The position numbers and the translations under genes were made by a program. A stretch of 64,000 nucleotides of DNA, from contig NW_027464588.1 of the NCBI RefSeq assembly GCF_043290135.1, forward strand, positions 7,758,001 to 7,822,000. Direction: 5' to 3'. Source of the stretch: Rhipicephalus microplus. Its lineage: Eukaryota > Arthropoda > Arachnida > Ixodida > Ixodidae. Below the pieces are notes generated by a model, which was not told the DNA's origin, ran no database searches, and saw nothing but the letters and a program-made list of their open reading frames with translations. Shown in pieces: positions 56,471 to 64,000 of this stretch; position 1 is the first letter of the stretch, and each line of letters starts with the position of its first letter.

Positions 56471-57179
56471 ATCTCCATCTGTTTATCTGCGCCTACATCT
56501 CTGTGCTCTTGTGATTGCTTTATCAGCTTGGTGTAGACTAAATATTCTATGGGAGGGGTGGTAAGATAGGTTGAGGAATATGACTGCCTGGTGACGATTG
56601 AATAACATTAACACGCTCTTGTGGACGCAGGCTAGATATGTCCTCCCGTCATGTGAGGCCCATAATTGGGGATAACTCACCGCGGTACGCGGATGTACGC
56701 CACGTGTGATAGCCATCTAATGCTACCCCGGAATGAGAAGGACAGACATTAGAAACATTAATTGGAGAGCGTTGAATGAAACTGACATCGGCAGCGTAGA
56801 ACCGACGAACTACAACATAAAAAATCAGCGTGCTAGCAGAAAGTGAGCACAACCTTTCTGCGAATCAATTAGGTATTCTACCACAAATCCGCGCCACTTC
56901 TTCAAACTGCTTTTTAAGGAGACACTCTATAAGGTCGTTGCAACTTGAACTTGGGCTGCAGTGCTGGCTACCCAACTTTATAACAAATCAATCAATATTA
57001 CTCTTGTCAACGTGTAACATTTACACTATACCAGGGCAACATGAATTGTGGTTGCAATCTTGGCATTACTTCATGGCAGTGTGATAATGTTTTCATTTGT
57101 GTTCCAATGATTCCACAAACTACATTCAAGCAATGCTGTACCCCATGGGAATACGCCAAAGAAAGTTACGGGTGATATT
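56471..57179. other. Unassigned stretch
   Basis: No feature recognised. Confidence 0.5.
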
Positions 57180-57416
57180 AGATAGATATGTGTTGTTTAA
57201 GGTTCCAAAACCACGATATGATTATGAGAGACGCGTAGTGGAGGGCTCCAAAAATAAGACCACCTGGGGTTCTTTAACGTACACCGAAATCTGAGCACAC
57301 GGGCCTACAACGTTTCCACCTCCATCGGAAATGCAGCCGCCGCAGCCGGGATTTGATCTCACGACCTGCGGGTCGGCAGCCCAGTACCTTAGCCATTAGA
57401 CCACCACGGTGGGGCT
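57180..57416 (-). mobile_element. Ruka SINE, minus strand
   Basis: The plus strand carries the reverse complement: CCAAAACCACGATATGATTA, GAGAGACGCGTAGTGGAGGG, CACCTGGGGTTCTTTAACGT, AATCTGAGCACACGGGCC, GCCGGGATTTGATCTC and TAGACCACCACGGTGGGGC. Full length with small changes. Confidence 0.92.
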
Positions 57417-58545
57417 ACGTGTGATATTCATAACACGACACTGTAAAGCACACTTTGTTTCAATAACACTGAGAGTTTCGCTCAAACAAGAGTGCTGACG
57501 TCATCTAAGACTATAAGTTATGCAGTGTAGTCACCAGTAGACGCCAGAGTACTCAATGTTCCTGGTAGAACCACGATGTACACAAAACTACTTCACTTTA
57601 TGTCGATACTCCCCCTAACACTCCCCTCAAAACGAAAAAAAATCATAATAAAATTAGGCGTACGATTTATCATTACGTTTCGTGTAACCAGCACTACACA
57701 CTTAACAAGAACATTTGAGCGTACCGCTGCTGCGCTGGTATATTGAACGTCAGTGGTGGTGTCCTTACACAACTATCAACAACCAGTTCTAACATTTGCT
57801 GGTTTTATCTAAAGAGAAATCTTATGTAAGGAGCACAGCGTAATGTTTTCAGAAGCCTGGGCTGGAGACCTGAAGACATAAAACTGATGGCGAGTGTGGC
57901 TTATGTCGACTGCAACAAAATGTAAGACAGAACACAACATTGTAAAATGCAGAAATGCTCTCCGTAAGCGAGAAATATCAATAAAAGAACAGCTGCCAAT
58001 GGGAGCTGATGCAAGTGTAAACCACTATTCAGTTCCGCAAGAAGCGTTTTGAGTGTTGTCACAGAGGAAAGAAAAGAGTGAGATGTTTTTATGTGGCGTT
58101 CCTACAGTGAATACAAAAATGTGATGGCCTCAACATTAAGCAGTGTATCTAACAACAACAGAAGAAGAAAAGATGACGCTAATGGAAGAATGATAGGTGG
58201 TGATCCAGAAGATGAAGGAGACTGTAGCTATCGCTGTTTGCAGAGGTGAAGTGAGATATATCTAAGCAAGAAACTAACCAACAAAGTACCGTAGCGGAGC
58301 CTATGTACAATAACTGACCTGTACTGATGACACTTATTGGTAGCTGCCAGCTGGTGCAGAACTCTCTTGATAGAGTGCTAATATTACGAATGCCGAGTTT
58401 CATGGGGCCATAAGCATATTTCATGTTGTTTTTCGTTTAATTGTCTGCTTTCGATTTTCGCATTCAATTGAGTCTTCACTCCGCTAGTTTTATATTATCT
58501 ACATTGGCTCTACTTTATAGCGGCGATGTCTTTGCGGGTTTACAA
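57417..58545. other. Unassigned AT-rich stretch
   Basis: No gene or repeat recognised. Confidence 0.5.
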
Positions 58546-61436
58546 GTTAGAGTGGACCATGAGGGTGGAGGTTTACATGACCGCCACTGTGGTCAGCTGC
58601 GCAGCAACTGCAACGCAGCAGAGGGTGCTAAGAATCTCTGGATCTGGAACGGCCGCCATTGAAACCTGAACTTGGCAACGTTTAACGTTGTAACCTTATC
58701 AACTGAGGGCAGTCTAGCTGTACTATTGGAGAAGCTAGAGGGTGTTAAATGGGATTAATAGGGCTCAGTGAGGTTAGTAGGTCAGATGAGGCCTCTACGA
58801 TGCTACAAAATGGGCACGTCCTTTGCTATCGGGGCTTGACCTACAGAAGAGAACTGGGAGTGGGGTACCTAATTCACAGAAACATAGTTAGCAACATAAA
58901 GGAATGCTATAGCAATAATGAAAGGGTGGTAGGTATGGTAAATAAACGGAATAAGAGATACAAGATGAAGGTGCTACAGGCTTATGCGCGTGGAATTGGC
59001 AATGAGTAGGGTAAAAACAGAGTGGGAGGTTTCAATGCAAAGGTAGAGAAGAAACAAGCTGGAGACCAGGCAGTAGGAAATTATGGCATTGGTACTAGAA
59101 AGGCCAGAGAAAACCTACTAGTACAATTTGCAGAACGCAATAATTTACGAACTTTGAATACTTACTACCAAAAATGAGGAAACCGTAAGTGGACAAGGAG
59201 GAGCTCTAAAGGCGAAAATAAGAATGAAATAGACTTTAAACTGAGTGCACACCCAGGCATCGTGCAGGATGGGAAAGTGGTTGACAAGGTACGATGCAGT
59301 GACCATTGAATGGTATGGTCTCGAATTTGCCTAGTCTAAAGAAGGAACGACAGAAACTGATACGGAAGAAGTTAACCGATGAGCTAGCACTGAGAGGGAA
59401 AGTACAGGAATTCAGAGTCTCGCTTCAGAACAGGTACTCGTCTCTTAGTGAGGAAACCAAAGTTAGCGTAGACACAAATAATGATAATCTGACGAGTATC
59501 ATTACGGAGTGAGCAGTGGAAGTTGGAGGCAAGGTAGTTAGACAGGACACTGGAAAGCTTTCCGAAGAAACGAAGAAGCTTATTAAGAAGCACAAATTAT
59601 GAAACTCTCAAGTACAACAGACAAAATAGAACTGGCAGAGCTTTCGAAGTTGATTCATAGTCGTATAGTAAGTGATGTAAAAAGGTATAACATGGAGAGA
59701 ATTGAACACGCTCTGAAAAATGGAGGGAGCCTCAAAGCAGTGAAGAGGAAACTTGGGATAGGCGAAAATTGAATGTATGCACTAAGGGACCAATGAGGCG
59801 AAATAACTACCAATATGGATAGGATAGTTAAAATAGTGGAGGAGTTTTACAGAGATCTGTACAGTAGCCGAGACAACCACGGCCTTAATATTATGAGAAC
59901 TAGCAGTAACCCAGATGACACGCCACTAGTAATGATAGAAGTAAGAAAAGCTTTGGAGAGCACGAAAGAAGCTGCTGGTGAGGATAAGGTAACATCAGAT
60001 CTGTTGAAAGATGGAGAACAGATTGTGATAGAAATACTAGCCACCCTGTTTACGAGGTGTCTCCTGACGGGAAGAGTACCAGAGTCTTGGAAGAATGCTA
60101 ACATCATCTTAATACATAAAAAGGAGATGACAACGACTTGAAGAATTACAGGCCGATCAGCTCGCTCTCTGTAGTATACAAGCTATTTACACAGGTGATT
60201 GCTAACAGAGTAAAGAAAACATTAGAATTCTATCATCCAAAGGAACAAGCGGGAGTTCGAACAGGCTACTCAACAATCGACCACATTCATTCTATCAATC
60301 AGGTTATAAATAAATACTCAGAATATAGCCAACCACTATACATAGCCTTCATTGACTAGGAGAAGGCGTTTGATTCAGTAGAATTATTGCATTAATGCAG
60401 ACACAGTGGAATCGGGGCGTCGATGAAGCACATATAAGCATCCTGAAAGAAATATACAGGAGATCAACTGCTACCATAGTGCTTCATAAAAAAACTAAAG
60501 TATACTAATCAAGAAGGGTTTCAAGCAGGGGGACAGAATCTCCCCAATGCTATTTACCACGTGCTTACAGAAGGTTTTCACAAACCTAGAATGAGAACAG
60601 TTAGGAATAAGAGTTAATGGAGAGTACCTTAGTAACCTGTTCTTCGCCAATAACATTGCATTGCTGAGTAACTCAGGGGACGAATCACAACTCAAGTCCC
60701 GGAGTTAAACAAGGAGAGCAGAAGGTGGGTCTTAAAATCAATCTGCAGAAAATGAAAGTAATGTACAACAACCTCCGAACAGAGCAGTGCTTTGAGATTG
60801 GTAGTAGTGCACGTCAAGTTGTAAAAGACCATGTCTACTTAGGGCACGTAATAACCATGGAGCCGAACCACAAGATAGAACTAACTATAGAAGAATAAAA
60901 ATGGGGTGGAGCACATTGGGTAAGCCCTCTCAAATCGGGACAGGTATATTGCCACTATGCCTCAAGAGGAAGGTATATAACAGCTGTATCTTGCCGGTAC
61001 TTAGCTATGAAGCGGAAACCTGGAGGCTTACAAAGAGGACTCAGCTTAAATTGAGGACGACGCAGCGAGAAATGGAAAGAAAAATGGTAGGTGTAACCTT
61101 AAGAGACAAGAAGAGAGCAGAGTGAACTAGAGAATAAACGGGGGTTAACGATATCATAGTGTAAATCAAAAAGACGAAACGGACATGGACCGGGAATGTA
61201 GCACGTAGACAGGATAACCGCTGGTCATTAAGGGTAACTAACTAGAATTTCAGAGAAGGCAAGTGGGCTATGGGGAGACAGATGGTTAGGTGGGCAGATG
61301 AGATTAAGAAGTTTGGGGGTATAAAAACAGCAATCACAGGGCCGAGTGGACTGGCAGATCATAGGAGAGGCTTTTGCCCTGCTGTGGACGCAGTCAGGCT
61401 GATGATCACGATGTTAATCTGATGATGATGATGATG
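58546..61436 (+). mobile_element. RTE-type LINE, decayed
   Basis: A compact non-LTR element of about 2.9 kb with a short leader, an endonuclease, a reverse transcriptase, a short C-terminal tail and a (GAT)n tail at 61421-61436. Lack of a separate ORF1 and of RNase H, small size and the trinucleotide tail fit the RTE/BovB group. Two other 3' ends of the same family lie at 10191-10560 (minus) and 62265-62572 (plus). The left boundary is approximate. Confidence 0.85.
58670..61400 (+). pseudogene. RTE-type ORF (endonuclease-RT), broken
   Basis: Endonuclease blocks are LATFNVVTLS, IGLSEVSRSDEA, GVGYLIHRNIVSNI, GGFNAKVEKKQAGDQ (the GDFN position, altered), GNYGIGTRKARENLLVQFAE, NEIDFKLSAHPGIVQDGKVV and VRCSDH. 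Reverse transcriptase blocks are DDTPLVMIEVRKALESTK, TSDLLKDGEQIVIEIL, GRVPESWKNANIILIHKK, NYRPISSLSVVYKLFTQVIA, HPKEQAGVRTGYSTIDHIHS and LYIAFID-stop-EKAFDSVE, where a stop sits next to the first catalytic Asp. A C-terminal block follows (GGIKTAITGPSGLADH). Numerous stops and frameshifts make it inactive. Confidence 0.88.
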
Positions 61437-61879
61437 TGGGTGGACGCATAACGTGCTCTCCCAGTATAAGTATTCGTACTGCTCCGATCACTTTCGCTCC
61501 AACAATTCCACCGGGTTTATGTGCCACAACCACAAAAGAGCAGCGTTACGCCTATCCTCTCCCACCTCTTTCCCCTTAAAAATGAGTTCATAGCGCCTTG
61601 AAACGACTGTTTGTGAAGATATAAATATACTACAAATAAAATACATTGAAATAAACGAAAGACTTGGCATTCCGCCGCATCGGTGAATAAAATGAAGAGT
61701 AAAATTTTGAGACCACGAAATGGCCTAAAGCTTGTTATATTGCACTCACCGTAACTCTCCAGCCTGCCAAGCAAACATGCAATTTGCATACTCATAAAAA
61801 GTTCTCTGCTTCCTCAGTGGGTCCAGGTTTCAACTGTGTAGTTTTACGGTGCAGGCGTAATAAAAACATTTCATGCTAT
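61437..61879. other. Unassigned spacer
   Basis: No gene recognised between the RTE tail and the SINE. Confidence 0.5.
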
Positions 61880-61890
61880 ATTGCTCGCCC

Positions 61891-62133
61891 GCCCCGCCGC
61901 GGTGGTCTAGTGGCTAAGGCACTCGGCTGCTGACCCGCAGGGCGCGGGTTCAAATCCCGGCTGCGGCGGCTGCATTTCCGATGGAGGCGGAAATGTTGTA
62001 GGCCCGTGTGCTCAGATTTGGGCGCACGTTAAAGAACCCCAGGTGGTCTAAATTTCCGGAGCCCTCCACTACGGCGTCTCTCATAATCATAGAGTGGTTT
62101 TGGGACATTAAACCCCACATATCAATCAATTAA
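61891..62133 (+). mobile_element. Ruka SINE, best-preserved copy, with 11-bp target duplication
   Basis: The head has GGTGGTCTAGTGGCTAAGGC and GCGGGTTCAAATCCCGGC, both boxes intact. The body has GCATTTCCGATGGAGGCGGA, TGTGCTCAGATTTGGGCG and CCCCAGGTGGTCTAAATTTC. The tail has TCTCATAATCATAGAGTGG and CACATATCAATCAATTA. A perfect ATTGCTCGCCC duplication flanks it at 61880-61890 and 62134-62144, as expected of LINE-mediated insertion. An intact pol III promoter and few differences from the other copies suggest it is the youngest here. Confidence 0.96.
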
Positions 62134-62264
62134 ATTGCTCGCCCTAACAGTTAACACAGTTAGGATTGCATTCACAAAAATACGTAATTAAATGAAAGTG
62201 GAAGCAATCTCCTATGGCTCGACTTGTAAAACAGGTCTGTGAAGCTTGCTGGCTGAGTCTTCAC

Positions 62265-62572
62265 TGGGTCAGGGAAGAAACCGGGGTTATGGATTTCTTA
62301 GTTGAAATCAAGAAAAAGAAATGGACATGAGCCGAACACGTAGCATATAGGCAGGAAAACCGGTGGTCATTAAGGGTAACTGACTGGAATCCCAGAGAAG
62401 GCAAAGGCGCGAAAGGGAAACAGAGAGTTAGGTGCGTCGAAGAGATCAAAAAGTTGGCGGGTATAATGTGGAAACGGAAAGCCCAAGACCGGTTCGATTG
62501 ACCGATCAAGGGAGATTCTTTTTCCTGCAGTGGGCATAGTCAGGCTGATCATGATGATGATGATGATGATAC
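62265..62572 (+). mobile_element. 3' end of a second RTE-type LINE
   Basis: GAAATCAAGAAAAAGAAATGG, CCGGTGGTCATTAAGGGTAA, TGGAATCCCAGAGAAGGC, GAGATCAAAAAGTTGGCGGG, TGCAGTGGGCATAGTCAGGC and a (GAT)n tail at 62551-62570 follow the end of the RTE at 61150-61436. 5'-truncated copy of the same or a sister family. Confidence 0.85.
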
Positions 62573-64000
62573 TTTTTTGGCTTGAGTGTACGTTGGTTTT
62601 TATGGGTTGTCTACCAATAAAGCTAGCACTTCCATGGACGTGTTTCTGAACTCGAAAACATGCTCAGCGTTCGCAGAAAAGTACCTAAGAAAGTCACCAC
62701 AATGGGCTAACTTCAACAGCACTAGTTTTAGGGGACAGAACTTATATATCCGAAAATACGTCACTGTCTGCTAGCGTTCGATGTGTTTTCGAAAGAAATG
62801 AGCCCCAGATGTACTCCCGTTGTTCATTACCTAGAACATGTTCCCTGTTTGAAACCCTGTCAGTCTTCTTTCTCTTTTGCACATTCCAGGTTTAAGCAAC
62901 TTTCATGTATGAAAGAAATATTTGTGGTGTGCAGTATGCTTAAGGTCTTGTCAAACACGCTGTAGAAACACAAAAGACCAATACGAGTTCATCCGCAATG
63001 CTGAGATCATAATTTTTTATTTTGATTTCACTAATAAAAATTGACACATTCCTAATATACAGATCTCTTGAGCACAGCTCTCGAGCTGATAATATAGTGT
63101 ACTGAGAGGGCCGATTTATGCACCATCATCTAGACTCAGTGGTGCGTCGTGCAACATGTTAGAAGTGGCCTCAACGCGAAACAATACGGTGTGTCTACAG
63201 CACCAATGGTCACTCGGCTCACGTTGGGCATTGCAAGAGTGTCATTTGTTTTATGGGACTGAGAAGGGGCAACCACATGGACTTTTGAAGGGAAGCAGAA
63301 TAAACGGTACAGTCGCCTTGATAACACGTGATGAAAAAGGTCTCGAATCCATCTAGAAGAACGAAAGTAGCAAAGTGAGCCTATACTATGAAAAAATATC
63401 CTGATTACCAAACATTTACGACAGCGGCTCTTTTTGCGGCCAAATGAGGCACGAGGTAGATGGATTCATACAAGTAGTTTTGTAATATGCAGTTGCAGAA
63501 CCACTCCTTGTTTTTTTTGGCTTCTGTGAATTGTTGACTGCCTTATTCTGGACATGGCTTCATTCTAATGTACACGTGTGTAAATGTGCTAGGCTCTCCT
63601 TCACGAATGAAGCCATCTGTCCAAGCTGTTGTGAAGGACAAATTATGGCCGATAATTCAGCTTCACTAAGTATTCATTTTTACAGGACACTTAATTCATT
63701 GGCACAAGGAAAGAGAAACAACCTAATATTTATATAGAGATAATCTGCCCTGTTTATACATTGTGCTGAAGAGCTATTTAGGGAGAGAGGGAGAGCAAGA
63801 TGAACTTCACAAGAATAAACAAAGAAAATTATCATAAGAAATAAATATTTCATGATTGAAAGAAAATTTGATAAAAACAGACTGATATATTTCTGCTTTG
63901 CTGAGAGGCGCACTGAGAGAGTTGCTCAGAGGGTGCATTAAAAGTTCAACTAAAGTTTTTTGAGCTGATTGATATACATTCATGTCTTATTATAAGTTTG
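62573..64000. other. Unassigned stretch to the window end
   Basis: No gene or repeat recognised. Open frames are below 92 codons and featureless. Confidence 0.5.

Noticed and set aside
61899..61972. Possible functional tRNA gene
   Set aside because: It has A- and B-box sequences, but it is the head of a SINE present in many copies, with SINE body and target duplications. No proper acceptor stem pairing was found.

Overview
The window looks like non-genic, transposon-rich chromosomal DNA from a hard tick (Ixodidae, most likely a metastriate genus such as Rhipicephalus, Dermacentor or Hyalomma). The main evidence is about a dozen copies of a tRNA-derived SINE of roughly 240 bp that matches the tick Ruka family as I remember it. 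Non-LTR retrotransposon fragments with tick-like 5' and 3' untranslated sequence, long simple repeats and AT-rich filler agree with this. There are no operons or ribosome binding sites, and I found no convincing host protein-coding exon. Almost every protein that can be recognised belongs to a retrotransposon, and nearly all are broken.

Layout. 1-12330: AT-rich filler with SINEs, a compound microsatellite split by a SINE (2523-3050), a second tRNA-derived SINE (7990-8210), a palindromic LTR-derived element (9830-10063), the 3' end of an RTE-type LINE (10191-10560) and two LINE C-terminal scraps (11160-11620). 12331-16715: 5'-truncated, decayed I-like LINE with an RNase H domain (copy A), followed at 16909 by a tandem pair of tRNA-like units. 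19443 to about 28450: minus-strand CR1-like LINE whose first ORF carries a 2A-like peptide motif. This LINE is interrupted by a near-complete Ty3/Gypsy retrotransposon (20355-25640; 159-bp LTRs, ATAT target duplication, gag open, pol with two nonsense codons and one frameshift). 28964-34863: plus-strand I-like LINE (copy B), full length but decayed, with a degenerate 15-bp target duplication. It lies head-to-head with the CR1-like LINE.

34864-58545 is mostly anonymous sequence. It holds SINE copies, (GATA)n and (TA)n arrays, minus-strand LINE scraps (47801-49510), an uninterrupted RNase H/zinc-knuckle tail of another I-like LINE (51263-51952) and a degenerate tetranucleotide array (53808-54420). 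58546-61436: plus-strand RTE-type LINE, decayed. 61891-62133: the best-preserved Ruka, with a perfect 11-bp target duplication, followed by another RTE 3' end (62265-62572).

How the parts relate. The LINEs supplied reverse transcriptase and endonuclease, and the SINEs carry only a tRNA-like pol III promoter and must have been moved by a LINE. The nesting gives a relative order: the CR1-like LINE arrived first and the Gypsy element jumped into its reverse transcriptase later. The two Gypsy LTRs have since diverged at 8 of 159 positions. I did not find a clear new biological system. The items most worth a second look are the palindromic LTR-derived element, the 2A-bearing LINE ORF1 and the frame-perfect nested Gypsy insertion.
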